A DNA stretch of 64,000 nt from Varanus komodoensis (lineage: Eukaryota > Chordata > Lepidosauria > Squamata > Varanidae), in assembly GCF_004798865.1 (NCBI RefSeq), contig NW_025336479.1:8014485-8078484 (forward strand). Direction: 5' to 3'. Shown here piece after piece: positions 9,661 to 21,650 of the stretch (position 1 is the first letter of the stretch; every line of letters begins with the position of its first letter). Under the pieces are notes generated by a model that was not told the origin of the DNA, ran no database searches, and saw only the letters and a list, made by a program, of their open reading frames with translations. Both the position numbers and the translations under genes were made by a program.

Positions 9661-11486
9661 AGAGTGTGTTGTAAAATGGTGGAAAAACATGGAAGAGGCC
9701 CAGAAGAATGGGGGAGATGTGAAAAGGCCTGAATGAGGGCTCATGAGAACACAATAATGGCAGTGGTGTTCTTCAGCCCCAGTGTGAGAACATACTGAAG
9801 CACAGGATCCTTTTTCTCCAGCTCCAAGCAATCTCTTTGACTTTGAACAAATGCTTTAACATGTTTTGCTGGACACTTGTCTTACAGCCCAAACTGGCTC
9901 CTTTCCGCAATTCATCAGACTCTTATTAAGATAAGGGACACCTCTCTCTGTGAATCCTTCTTCCCGCTCTCACTGCAGCCTGCTTTATTTTGCCCTGCCT
10001 GAGAAAAAGGTTTTTAATCAGTGATTTGTGGCTTGAGGGATGTGACCAGCTATATCCTTTCCCAGTTATTCTAGCAGTTCATGGGGAAGTGAGGGTGTCA
10101 AGATGAGATAAAGAGACTTTCCTCCTCCAGACAACTACCCAATCTGATCTCTGCTTAGGTTACAGCTAACATCCTATTGAATCTGGGATAGCAATAAGTT
10201 GAGGGGCAGGGGGCTCTCTGTGATGGAGGATAAAGTACATCATTACAGAGTGTGTTAGTTTTGCTTCTTAGGCAAGTGATGGAATTTATGAGATCAAAAC
10301 AATATAAAGCTATTTCATGTGCTCCTGAAAGCTGGTTAAAAACAAAATAGCTCCTTGGTGGAAATGAAGAAAACCATTCTGACAAGCAAGTGAAAGAGCA
10401 GAAAGAACAGATCGACAGCCAAGTAAAATATTGCATCCCAAAGCCCTGGCATCATTTTACAGGATCAAGCAAAGGGACCCTTTGGAGTATATGATGGGAG
10501 TCTCTCTCTCCCCTCTCCAGGTTTGACATGCAGCACGACCTCCCATTCACTTCCAGAATGAAGAAGATTTGTCTGTTTCTATTTCCAGGCCTAATTATAT
10601 TTCTGTCATGCCCACAAGCATTTATGGAAGGCAAGCAAGTGAGACAGACTCAGAAACTGAAGGAGATTTTAATTGATACAGAGGCAGCCAAAATGTGTGG
10701 AACTCATAATGTGACCTTGAGCAGCCTCGGGCAGGGATTTGAAACTTCGAGGCTTCTTATTCAAAGGTGGGTGCTCTGGTCACACAGCCATTCTGAGGCA
10801 TTGCAGCAGCAGCACGTCCAGGCTTAGCTTTACAGCTGAGATCCTACTCTGGCTCTCGACTGGCCACAGTCAGCCCATTTCTTTATTGGCTGTCCTGGGT
10901 TTGGATCCAGATGGAGGCACATGGGGGGCTGACAGAAGCAGAATTTCCTGCCACTGGTTTCCCCAGGCAGCCCCTGTGGCTACCTGAGGATGCTACCCAG
11001 AGGAATTCTGCTAAATGGGATGACTGATGGTATGTGCGTGGGGGGGGGGGGGTGCTGTACCCTACAAAATGGATGGAGGACCTTCTGTTTATGGCTGGCA
11101 GATCCTGGATACAACCCTTCAATATGAAAGGTTGCAGAAAGGACCTTACAGATTGCTCATTGCAGCATCAGGACTGGTAGAATATTTTAGCCTGTTTCAT
11201 CCTTGGCGTTCTTCCTGCACTGTGTTCCCTCACCCTCTTCTCACTCTGGTTATTCCCAGCTAAGCTTCTAGATGCATGAGTGACGTTGCTCTCCAGTTTC
11301 TGCCTTCTAAAAATGCCTCAATATAGACATCCTGGCGGTGGTGGAAGAATATTGTTGCACTGGATTCAAAAGCAGATATAAAAATAGCCCCAGGCTGTAT
11401 TGTGTTTCTTCACTGGGCAGAAAAATGCATGTACATACTTACAAACATTTCTAATAACTAACAGTCAGAAAGAAGCAAATTCTCAA
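9657..11486. other. unique non-coding stretch
   Basis: No gene or named repeat recognised. A 13-base poly-G run lies at 11040-11052. Confidence 0.5.
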
Positions 11487-11545
11487 TGGCTGGGGAGTGC
11501 TGAGAGTTGTAATCCAACACATCTGGATGGCCCCAAGTTGGAATA
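11487..11545. mobile_element. half of a fold-back hAT-like MITE
   Basis: The block gctgagagttgtaatccaac plus acatctggatggcccc is the right half of the fold-back family (agttgtagtccaaaacatctggagggcacc in its usual form, given here only as its theme). The left half is missing. Confidence 0.55.
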
Positions 11546-11555
11546 GAGCATACCT

Positions 11556-11608
11556 GTTTATCTGCAAGATCTGCCCTTCCATGGCAGTTTATCTGCAAGA
11601 TCTGCCCT
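11556..11608. repeat. 31-bp direct duplication
   Basis: The 22-base block that starts gtttatctgcaagatctg occurs at 11556-11577 and again, exactly, at 11587-11608. The intervening bases (tccatggca) differ from what follows the second copy. Confidence 0.9.
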
Positions 11609-11892
11609 CCTCAATGCATGACAACATGGATCTGCCCTGCCACACAGAAATGTTATTTCTACAGACTTGGAGGAGGGAACTGAAATTAAAGAGCCTAGTA
11701 CATTCATGTCCACACTATCAAAAAGTGTAAAAAAGTGTTCCTGGCACCCCAACAACCCAGTGGATAAAACAGAGGCTACTGACTTTCATATTACTAAACT
11801 TGATGTCAGAAAATAAGGACAGTTAAAACATATGCTACTACAGGACTCATGGGATGACTCCACCATGTTACACATTGTTTCCACAGTCAGTG

Positions 11893-12115
11893 ACTGCCTG
11901 ACTGTGGTATAGTGGTTAGAGTGTTGGCCTAAGTCTTTTAGTCTCTGCTTGGCCAGGAAGCTCACTAAATGACTTTTGACCAGTCACCAAATCTCAGCCT
12001 GTCCTACTTCACTGGGTTTTGGAGAAGACAACATAAAAAGGAAGAGATGCCAGGAACACTCAAACGTAAGCCAATTTGGGTTCCTTGCAATAAGAAAAAA
12101 GTAATAATGAACACT
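11893..12115 (+). mobile_element. tRNA-derived SINE (same family as 2.64 kb)
   Basis: The head is ctgtggtatagtggttagag, with an A box, then aagctcactaaatgac and ccagtcaccaaatctcagcc. The body continues with ttcactgggttttgg and gtaagccaatttgggttcc, and the end is A-rich. The region around the B box is worn or deleted. The order and content match the copy at 2636-2881. Confidence 0.78.
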
Positions 12116-12170
12116 CTGCAGAGGAGAGAGGGTGCTATGACTCCAGCAAGATGTAGTTTTGGAAAATATT

Positions 12171-12526
12171 CAGGGCTGGCTCCAGATTTGAGGAGCCTCC
12201 GGGCAACCCCCCCCCCCCCATCTGCTGGACTCTTCTTTCATCATCAGGCCATGACAAGCTTGAGTGGTGGCAGAAGTGGGAAGCAACAGCATTCAAGCAG
12301 CACCTGGCAACTAAGTCTGCCATTTTAATTTTCCACAATGTCCCCAGGGTAGTATTGTTGTGGGGTATACTGGGAAATTAAGATAGTGGTGAGATTCTAT
12401 CATCACATGTTGTTTAGATTGCCAGGCTGGGTCCAAAAAATTACCGAAGAACCTCTTGCAGCGGACATCAGCAGTGACCCTTGCCAGAGCACCGGGCTGT
12501 GGCGATGGCCAAGCATGCTGGCCCTG
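12171..12526. mobile_element. non-autonomous hAT element with perfect 8-bp target duplication
   Basis: The left end is cagggctggctccag and the right end is gcatgctggccctg. The terminal ten bases pair as inverted repeats with two mismatches. Both sides are flanked by aaaatatt (12163-12170 and 12527-12534), exactly the 8-bp duplication made by hAT transposases. At 356 bp with no transposase frame it is non-autonomous. A 13-base poly-C run (12207-12219) lies inside. The 119-aa frame crossing it is chance. It must have been moved by a transposase supplied elsewhere. Confidence 0.88.
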
Positions 12527-12534
12527 AAAATATT

Positions 12535-13756
12535 GCATAAGAAATGCAATTCACAACCCCCACCCCCCACGCCGGTATGTGTATAAGTTTCTATAAATAA
12601 AAAGGTAAAAACTATTTCTCTCCCTGCAACTCTTTTTCCTTGCCATTTTTCTTTTCCCATCCAAAACCTTTCCATCCCTCCTCTTTTTCACCTCAAGGCT
12701 TGCTTTTTCTTTCACCAGTATCCCATTCCCTTTAAAATGTTCCCTCCTTGCTAGTCTCACTATTTCCCTGCTCCCCACCTCTGTACCTCCCAGTTTCTTT
12801 GCTCCCCTAGAGCTCCTTATCTTGCTATTTTTCTTCCTTCGACTTGCTCCTTTTCCTTCCTTCCCAGACCCATCTCTTCCTCTTCATATAGACACACATG
12901 GCACCTTCCCAGGAGGGGCCTCTGATGCCAGAGGAGAAAGTGGGAGACAGAATAGTGGAACCTGGGGTAAAGGTAAAGGGATTTTTTTTTCTTCCTATGA
13001 AAACCTGATCTCATTTCTAAAGGAAAAGTTTTGGCAACTCTAGAGTGGAGGTCTCCTGTATTCCGCTCTGGTTTTCTCAAGATCAGGACTAGACCCAAAT
13101 TGTTCTCGCTCTAGCTCAAAGCAGAAGTATCATCTGAGAATGCCGGAGCCACGGGATCTTAGGTGCACGCATACAGAGAGAGAGAGAGACTCATTCACTC
13201 TCGATCTCTCTCTCGTTCTCTCTCCCTGCCCAGGCACCCTCCTCCATGCTATGCAGATTCCTCTGCCTAAAACAGGATAATTGCTTATCCCCTTTGGGGG
13301 ACAGTCTTGTAAGTAGGGGGAAATAAAATAAATTAAATGGAGGAGAGATCTCCGATTAACATACATGAGTTGGCCTCCCTCCCTCCCCTCCCTCCCCTTT
13401 CACAGACATCCCCTGCAACAATGCGAGAGACCGGAAAGGAGAGCAAGCACCCACCCTCCCCTTTTCAGGCATAAAGGAATCACACTCCATTTCAAGAGCC
13501 CCGCGTTGCCTAGTTCTCTTCGGGCCTGGTGCATTGTTCTGGGAGGAGGCGTTGTTTGCAATTCAAATGCCTGGAGCTCAGTAAAAACCAATAAACTTAA
13601 GCCACAAGAGAATCCTGAACAAGTGAGCCACTTGCACAGGCAGGAAGCCCTTCTCTCGCCCCTGCACCCTCCCCTTGCTAGGAGCTGCGGAGGAGTCGCT
13701 AGACAAGAGACCAACAGAGCACTCGGAGGGCTTTTCACTCAATGAAGTCCAAACAA
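12535..13756. other. unique stretch with pyrimidine-rich block
   Basis: From about 12610 to 12890 the plus strand is strongly C/T-rich, with repeated CTTTTTC and TTCCTTCC patches. A GA/CT-rich patch lies at 13175-13222 and a CCCTCC-rich patch at 13376-13400. A short ggtaaaggtaaaggg at 12965 resembles a Sauria SINE tail but has no SINE body. No gene was supported. Confidence 0.45.
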
Positions 13757-14230
13757 ACATATTCGCTCCTTTAGGTGATGCCTTTATGTAAACACGCTGA
13801 GTACGCACACAGAGTGGGGGCAGGGTATGTGTCAAGCTCACTTAATCAAGCCAGTTGCCGTCCTCTTCCTTACCTGCTGCCTAGGGGGAGCGTTAACCCA
13901 ATAATCAATGGATCGATTGATAGCAGAGCAGAACGCGTTTGTCAGTTAATCGGTGTGGCTGCTTATTTCCTTCGCTGCAGATTTTAAACTGCGGATTTTT
14001 CATTACAATTTCTCTCCAAAAAAGGATTTTCAGGGTCCACTGCAAACAATACACTTTACAGTGCATTCGTTCAGATGCTATTTTAAGATTCCTTTAAGAG
14101 CAAGAATTAGCTTTTGTTACCTGGTTAACGGAAATACTTTACTACATTGCTTGAAAATAATTGTCTACAACAAGAAACATTCCCTACTTTCTAAAAGGCT
14201 AACTCCACTAGTTTTTGTCTAGCCCTATCG
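13757..14230. promoter_or_regulatory. possible conserved regulatory block
   Basis: Repeat-free DNA with an 18-nt near-perfect palindrome atcaatggatcgattgat at 13904-13921 (one mismatched pair). It includes ATTGAT/ATCGAT cores like those bound by Onecut, Pbx and Hox-type factors, followed by a gttaatcgg motif. This is inference from motif content only. No conservation data were available. Confidence 0.25.
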
Positions 14231-15614
14231 TGCAGCAGTATTGAGAGGGTATGAGCTCTGTGGGAAGAGGCAGGATTCAATACAAAATATAGGAATACAG
14301 AAAGGGTTTAAGTCTTAGGGAGGCAACTCTTCTAGGACCATGCAATCCAGAATTATGTGTGAGAGGGGTAGAGGATGCATTGAATCAAGAAGTTATCGAT
14401 TTTATAATTTTACCCAATCAAACTGGAATCTTCAAAAGGATTAAGCCAACTTTTCAGTTTCCTTCTATAGGAATGAATGATAAAAATTGACTCCATCCCA
14501 TCTGTATTCATCAGTTCATCCAGCAGAAAAATGCTTTCCCAAACTATTTGGATTTGAGAAATTAAAGGCTGAGGAATGAAGGACAGACCACTTACATATC
14601 TTAAGCCATGGAAACAAATCCAGTGTGCTTTAAATGAAACTGATCTATTTAGACTGAGCCAAAATATTCGTAGCTGACCAACAAGTAGGGAGCCTCCAAT
14701 GATATTCCTAATATTGTTGTTTGGGAGTTTGCTTAGTTAGACATGCTGGTTGTGACAAGCAGCATATGGAGAACTAAGCAAAAGCTAATTAGACATATAT
14801 GGGTCCTCTTCTATTAGACAGGAAATATAAGAGATAAATTAAAAATATTTTAATTGCATCACAACTTGATCTTGTTGGCAACAGTAAAGGGTGTACTTTC
14901 ACAACAGTAGCTTGATAGACCATCATTCCACTGTAGCATTCTTGGATGAGAGTTTTAGAAAGTGAAAATGTATCTTTCTTTCTTTTCTTCTTTAATGGAC
15001 AATTCCCTAGCCCTTTAGCCTAGAAATGATGACTTCTCTTAATTGAAGTGTCTGACGGGGGAAAAATAGCCCTAAAAGCTAAGGCAAGGCAGAGCGGGCA
15101 CAATTTGCGTTGGCTTCTTTGCAAACACAAAAGTTAAACTACAAAAGAAAACATGGTCTAGAAGGAGCTTTGAAGGAGAAAGGCAGTTCACATGCTCTTC
15201 TGAATGGGTCTCCAATAGCTGAGTTGTTAAGACATTCAGCACCATTAATGGGTAATGTACTGTCAGGCTCCATTGTAATCCACCCTTTAATCCCAGGCCT
15301 GTCAGTTTTGAAGGGAAGCTAAAGCAGAGACAGTAGTGCAGCAAATGAATTTCCATTGTGTATTCTCTTTTCCTCCACCCTCCATTAAAAGGAAGAATAA
15401 GTTCCTTCCTAAAGGAAACTCTGTCTCACATTAGCAAACACTCCTTCCCCTCCCCTTCCCACCCCCCACCTCTACAATTCCTGGCTGAGTAGGAATTTTG
15501 TTAAATGTTCAGCCATAAAAAAATCTTTGTGCCATCAAATCTTTCAGACTTCCCATGTGAACAGGAAGTTTGCCACTCTAAGACATGTTCAGAGGCACAA
15601 GTACAAAATCCTGT
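14231..15614. other. unique non-coding stretch
   Basis: A/T-rich, repeat-poor DNA. The 94-aa minus-strand frame at 15072-15356 has no recognised similarity and a competing plus-strand frame. Confidence 0.5.
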
Positions 15615-15621
15615 GACTGGA

Positions 15622-15740
15622 GCAGGCAACCTGGTGTCTTCCAGATGCTTCGGACCACAACTCCCATGATTCCTGACATTGGTCCATGCTGACTAGAGCC
15701 AATGGGAGTTGTAGTCGAACCCATTTGGAGGTGCCTCCCT
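15622..15740. mobile_element. fold-back hAT-like MITE, nearly complete
   Basis: The left arm reads gcaacctggtgtcttccag, agatgcttcggaccac and aactcccatgattcctgac; the right arm reads aatgggagttgtagtcg and atttggaggtgcc. The two arms are reverse complements with scattered mismatches. No clear 8-bp target duplication remains. Confidence 0.72.
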
Positions 15741-15949
15741 CCATTCGATAAGAATCATGGGATGGCATTACAACAGGGGTGGGCCTATTCTTGGACTCAA
15801 AAGACTTACTGACACTTACCTTTGTTTGAGGATGAAGATGGTTTGTCACCTTTGATTTGGTATGGAACGTTCATCTAAGTGAGCGTTTTATCTGTCATAT
15901 TGCAGTCTCTTTTGGAGCCATTTCAGTTTCCACTATTCTTCAAAGTCCT

Positions 15950-16030
15950 CACTGAGCATACTGTATTTCAATGTATTTTATTGTGTTGTAAGCCGCCCCA
16001 AGGTTTCGGCAAGGGGCGGCATAGAAATGT
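15950..16030 (+). mobile_element. L2-like LINE, 3' tip
   Basis: The end block ttgtgttgtaagccgcccc and ggcaaggggcggcatag followed by an A/T tail is the 3' tip seen in other L2-like copies here. Upstream similarity is lost within about 100 bp. Confidence 0.7.

Positions 16031-16084
<54 letters not shown>
16031..16084. repeat. (AAT)n microsatellite
   Basis: About 18 AAT units, grown from the A/T-rich tail of the L2-like 3' end just upstream. Confidence 0.97.
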
Positions 16085-16086
<2 letters not shown>

Positions 16087-17875
16087 CCCCACATCCTCCT
16101 GCTCTTTTTCATTGTATCACTCATTATATTTATGTATAAATATCAATGATCAATGATCATATAAATGTTATTAGCATATTATAATCATGTAATAATAGCA
16201 ATTATAGTCATCTGCATCTTGACTATTTTAGAATGTATACTTACAAGAGCAAAACTTTTAAAAATTAAGGAAGTCGATCCCTTACTAAATGTAAAATGTT
16301 TAACCGTTGAAGGACAACCTTAAAAATTCTCTGCTGAGGACTGCTACCTTTCATACCCACATTTCCCTTTTAAATTCACAGCCTCTCTCACAACATCTCA
16401 AACTGCTTTCCCATCTCTTGTGTGGCGGACCTTTCCTCTTTATAAGCTCTCTTTCTTTCTCACCTCCCTTTCATTCAGATCTTGAAACTAGCCCTGCAAC
16501 CCACCTTTTTGAAACTGCCTAATACCCCCATAATTTCATTCTTTTTAGGAGCCCAGCCTGGCCAAGCCTTCTGCTGCATTTGTGTTATTCCATACCCTGT
16601 TGTGGAAGCTCTATAACTGTGCAGGATATACTTGGGGGCAGCCAGAAGGGAGGATTGCCTGACAAGAATTCTGATTCTGCAAATGTCTTGAATTGTACTG
16701 CAAGAACGGTGATTCTGCCTATTTCTTTTTTGCTTATAAATACAATGGGTTTTCCCTGGAGGGAAGAAAAATCACAAGAAATCTTTCAAGTGAGGATCTC
16801 AGGCAAGAGTTATAAGCCATGAGGACAACTATGCCAATTTCCCTTTCTAAAAAAATCCATTTTGGCCAGGTATTCTGCCCTTCTTCAAAATGGTATATTC
16901 TATAACCAGATAACACTGTGTCCACACTGGTTACCATATGTTGAAATGGCAGGTGCCAATAAGTCCAAAGCAAAGCAGAAGAAGCGCGAGACAACAAATA
17001 CCTGGCAAGTTAGAGATGTCTGGCTGCACAGAGACCTCAAATTGGCATTGACCTGAGGGCCCAAAGAAGCTGCTGTGTACGAGAATATCCTTTTCTCTGC
17101 AGAGTGCTCATTCCAGGTATGCTCTGCTCACCCCTGCCTGGAACGACAGACAATGTAATAAGCAGGAGGGGAAGGCAGTGGAAGAGTGAGCAATTTCCAC
17201 AGGATGTCGGGACATTCAGCCCTGTTTTCTAACCCGGGAAGTTCTGCTTGAAAAAGGCCAAAGCAAAGCTGGAAAGTGGTGGTGGTGGTGGCATGGTGGG
17301 GCCAAACCAGAGAAAGATGTCCTTAAAGATACACATCTAGGGCAAAAAGTAGAGGGGTGGGAGAGGCTGCAGAAAACAACAGCCCATTTGACAGCATTTT
17401 TGAAGCTCTAGACAAATAAGAATGCAAGGGGAAGAAAGGGTAAGCCTTTCTTCACAGTAGGGCTCCTGATCTTTGCTTGGCCCTCAGCTAGGCAAGGCTG
17501 AGCCAGGCCTATATTATAGAATTATAGAAAAGAAAGTGTTAAGGGGTGGTGGGGAACCAGACAGATGCTGAAGGGTTAAAATGCAAATTCCTTAATTTTT
17601 CTTTTTATGGTAGAAGGGTCAAGGTTTGCCAGTTTCTTCCTCCTTCTCCATCAGCCCCCACCCGATCCTCCCCACCCTAGTTTTGTTTAGGACAGGACCA
17701 TAGCTGCAAGGAGGGCTTTGTGTGGGCCTTTCAGTTCTCTGAAAAGGACTGAGCAATCCCAATGGAGGGAACAAACTTTTGGAGGTCAGGTTGGTCAGCT
17801 TAGAATAAATGTGTTGTATTGTTTGTATTAAGGGTTGGCTCTCAGCAGGGAGCCCCGGAGCCGCAGCACACAACA
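16085..17875. other. unique non-coding stretch
   Basis: No gene or named repeat recognised. A short GGT run lies at 17278-17293. Confidence 0.5.
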
Positions 17876-18200
17876 CCAGGGACTATTTATTCAACACTGA
17901 AATATAAGGACTTCACCAGCAAGGAAAACATAAACTGCTGCAGTAAAGAGGAACGTCTCTTGCCCCCGGGGAGGCACAAACTCCTTCATATTTATAGATC
18001 ATAAATAAATATAAATGCTTGTACTTATCCAGTGACACATCTTCATAAAGAATAATTATAACTGAAAGTTAATGCTTTTAAAAGGACGCCCCTTGCGCCG
18101 CCGTTAAATAGATTAGGTCATTAAAGGGCCTATGAGAGAAACAGTTTATTTTAGCAGTGTTTGAAAACAGGCCTTTGTTTCCATGGCAAAGGTACAGGCC
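17876..18200. promoter_or_regulatory. possible conserved regulatory block
   Basis: Repeat-free, A/T-rich DNA with motifs such as ttatagatcataaataaata, aataattata and gattaggtcattaaagggcc. It looks like the conserved non-coding DNA of gene deserts, but this rests on appearance only. Confidence 0.2.
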
Positions 18201-20050
18201 CCTCTCAGTTTGCCTCCCCCAAGCAAGTGTCACAGCCCCCATGGGGTCTCGGGGCGTCTGGGGGCTGCAGTGTGAACGGAATGCAGCTTGGGGCGCATGA
18301 AGGCTGGAGACAAGCAAACATGAAATCAAACTGGAAAAGCGACACAAAGGGAGAGAAAGTTACTGCTGATGTGGTGCTGGCTTCCCCACAGCCACCTATG
18401 ATAATAGGGCCCCAAAGGAGTGTGCGAGTAGAGTGAGGAAGGAGCAATTCCCAACGTTTCATGCATGGCGAGGCTTTGCAGGGGAGAGACCGGCTGCCAA
18501 AAGATCTTGTTTGGGTGCCATTGTCACATGCTTCTGAATGCATATGTGTGGTGCATGCACACATGTGTAGATGGGTAATTTGCACATGCACACATTCATG
18601 TTAAGGGTGATTTGCTTTCATACCTTTTCTTTCTGTCATTTGTTTGCTTTCGGGGTGCTCTGTCAACCTTATCTTGTTTACCACTGCAGCAATCCTAAGA
18701 GGTAAGTCTGGAGTATTCCCATTTTTCAGAATAAGAAGTTAACTTCTTTCAGTCCTACCTTTTACCCACAGCTTTTATATGGCAAGAAAATGCTGGCATT
18801 CTGGTGGAACCTCCCCCTATTCCCTGTTTCCACAGAGGTTCAACTTATGCAAGACAGTGACATATTCAAATGTTTGCTCTCAGATCTTCATCAATCATAC
18901 AAAAAATAGAGCATGGAGATTCCAATATAAGAGTAAGCGTGGATGAGGATGGTTACATCTAATTGTGGCCTATGGGTAACTCTCGGAAGTCCATATGTCA
19001 GTCAAGCATTGATACAAAAGTGAGCCGAATTAGGGGAAAAGTATATGAAGCTGCAAGTAATAGGGCAGCACTGCCAATAGCTGCAAGGACAAAAGAGATT
19101 GGTGCACATTTTGGAAAAATAAGTAATCATTCAAAAAGATACTTCGGCCAGCTTATCTATGCCCCTGCTGCTCTTTCTCCTTATGGCTCCTTATCTTTAA
19201 TGCAGATGTACATTGGAAAGCCTTCAGACAGAGGACACCTCCAAGCACAGACTGTCCTCTGCTACGTAGGGGAGAAGTAAGTGGTAGATAATGGGAAGGT
19301 GCCATACTCCACATCCATTTGTCCCTGTCAAATGTCCTTTGATTGGAGCAGATCAAACGGCTGTGCCTTTGTCAGGTGTGCCTGAGCCTGAGATCACAAT
19401 CTGGCGAGGGCTTTGTTGTTTCCAGCCTGCCTCTGTTAAGGAAAGCATTGTCTGCAGCCATGGCAGCTCTGTTTGTGATGGACACTGCCCACCTCCTCCC
19501 ATGGTCCGCAGGTCCCCCAAATCTCTTCCTTTTTCCAAATGCTGCAGCTGGGGCTGTAATTAGTTCCATCACTTCCTGTGGGCGGACGAGGAGCTCTTTC
19601 CTTGCTCTTATCCAGAGACAATGCAGTCTTTTACACTGTTTCCTATCCAGTCAAGAGCAGAGCCTACCTGGCCTCCAAATGGAGGCATGAGTATGGGGCT
19701 AATAGCCATTACCATTTGAATGGGGGGTGATTATCCCATTGAAAAGCTCTTAAGTGGTGTTTAATTGCTGGCATAGGCCACAGGGCTTGACAGAATTCAC
19801 TGTTGACAAATGGAATGAAATCTCTAAAATGTACGTATTGGTATTAATCACTGAAAATACTATCTGTGTTAAACTGGGGACAAGTGGCTATGTGTTGGCA
19901 CTGCCCGCTACAGCTTAAAGATTTCGAAAGGAGCACCAAAAAAGATTGTTTTAAAAGAGCCTTCGAAGGTGCTGCATTGCTGCATAGATGATGAACTAAA
20001 TGTAATTTTAGGCCATGCTGTTGATAATCATCTCCAAAATAAGGGACACC
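18201..20050. other. unique non-coding stretch
   Basis: Repeat-poor. The longest frames (128 aa minus at 18205-18591 and 115 aa plus at 19343-19690) overlap other frames and show no domain. No gene was supported. Confidence 0.5.
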
Positions 20051-20053
20051 CTC

Positions 20054-20290
20054 CAGGGTTGGCCCAGACCGTGTTGCTGCCTGAGCCAGAAGGCAAACGG
20101 GCACCCCTGCCCCTCATTGCATGCACAGAAGCTGAATGGACAACAGGAAAGTGTTTTCCTTCAGTGCCTGAGGCAGCTGGCTCATTTTGGGGGCCCAGCT
20201 CGGGCCTTATGGGCCTGCACAGTTGTGTCCTCTAAGAGAGGGGAATGGCTGAGGGGGACAGGGAGGCCTGCTCCTGTCACCAGCAGCTGC
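20054..20290 (+). mobile_element. dispersed hAT-like repeat (member 1)
   Basis: It starts cagggttggcccagacc and continues ttgctgcctgagccagaagg. It shares a collinear block of about 220 bp with 56250-56470: acagaagctg, gcctgaggcagctggctcat, cacagttgtgtcctctaaga and cctgtcacc in the same order. The start resembles the hAT element at 12171. No right end or target duplication was found. Confidence 0.5.
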
Positions 20291-20940
20291 CCCTGGAAGC
20301 AGTCGCTTCCCCCAACCCGAGGGTGAGGCTGCCCCTCCACTGCTCCCTCCTTTCCTCTGAACAGTGCCAGCTGCCGCCCGCCCCCATTTCACCTGGCGCA
20401 GCTCACACGCCCGCAGAGTGGGGGAACACCGGGATCATTGTCAGCCACACAGTGATCTTTCCCCCTGAAGTACCAGCATATTCCAGATTAAAGAACTTAC
20501 TAACAGTCACCCAACCTCAGGAGAGCCTTTTCAACTTTTCAGAACCAGCAATTAAGCATACATAAATTGGACAACTACAAAATGGCCGGGGGAAAGGGGT
20601 ATGGCCAGGAAAAGGCAGGGTGGCTATGCGGGAGACCCCAGAGGGATGGTTTGGGAGCCTAAGAGCCTGACGTTCTCCACCCCTGTTTTACAGGCCCTGG
20701 GAGAGGAAGGAGGGCAAGTTCGGTGCGCCTCCTTGGAGCTCTCTCTCCTTTCTCTCTGGGTGGGAGGCCACTGAGCCAGATGCATCATTCCTGTTTCCAG
20801 ATATAGGATGAAGGTGGTTTTGCTGTGTTGAATCCATGTATTGCAGCAACAGCAGCCACCTGAGTAGTCTCCCCCTCTGAGTTAGTGCCCAGAAATAAAA
20901 TGGCCGGTGCCACATGGCCTGCCATTCCAAAAACACTTAC
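20291..20940. other. moderately GC-rich stretch with a hAT-like right end
   Basis: The bases gacgttctccacccctg at 20669-20685 look like the right terminus of a CAGGGGTGG-type hAT element, but no matching left end with the same 8-bp flank was seen. No gene was supported. Confidence 0.35.
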
Positions 20941-21650
20941 TGGGAAATAATTGCCCATAAACTTCAGATTAAACGTGGATAGGATGAGGCCATCTGATAG
21001 GATATGAGCAGCCTAATTATAGATTTCTGTGGCATCTGTGCCACAGGGTTGTAGGCCCAACCAAATCAAAGACAACTAATCCTGCATCTGCTCTGTGGTG
21101 AGTGTTGCACCGCTTTGACATAAGGGCCATGCTGCAACAGTCAATAAAGATCCAGGAAATGCTAATGATGCCCTTTTCCTCCAGCAGTAAATATTATTCA
21201 TACCGTATCCTGCCCTTCAAACTAAATGCACCTTTGACAAATTAACAGGTTTTTAACAAAATAAAGGTTAAGATTACCCAGAAGCAAGTCCCACTGAGTT
21301 TAGTGGGTCTTCCTCTCAGGCAGGCGCTTGCACGGAGGGGCAGCTGAAAGCGGCGCAGCTCGGTGGCTCTCTGGCCCCGGCTTTCTCGTAATGCGATAAT
21401 GTCAAGGCTGCATCGTGAAACCATATAGCAACCACACAGAAAATTACCCGTTTCCTCTTTAATGGCATCGATGGCCTTCAGTTCCTAAAAGCTCAGGAGG
21501 ATTTCAAGGCTGATGGTGCATGCAGGCCATTGAGGCACTTCCCTGCAGACCTCTAAATGGAAGTCATTGACCTTAGAAAGGTCCTGTGCTCTTCAGGTGC
21601 TGTTCCTGATGTCTTTCAAGGGTGTTTTCTGCTCCTTGGTGCCCAAATGA
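20941..21650. promoter_or_regulatory. possible conserved regulatory block
   Basis: Apart from a short dispersed repeat at 21275-21310, this is unique DNA with cctaattata, aaatcaaagac, gcaccgctttgac and cacctttgacaaattaac, that is, homeodomain-like and TCF/LEF-like cores. It also has an eight-base hairpin, ctgtggca and tgccacag, at 21026-21046. Inference from motif content only. Confidence 0.2.
21275..21310. repeat. short dispersed repeat with palindromic core
   Basis: The core cccactgagtttagtggg (21290-21307) is palindromic and belongs with similar segments at 31081, 42046, 44651, 47843 and 49050. Confidence 0.5.

Noticed and set aside
9268-9732. 154-codon plus-strand frame
   Set aside because: Runs antisense through the Sauria SINE and the (GT)n microsatellite.
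12965-12980. Another Sauria SINE tail
   Set aside because: Only the short ggtaaagg repeat is present without any SINE body.
20054-20685. One 632-bp hAT element from the CAGGG start at 20054 to the CCCTG end at 20685
   Set aside because: The 8-bp flanks (acaccctc and ttttacag) do not match, so the ends probably belong to different elements.
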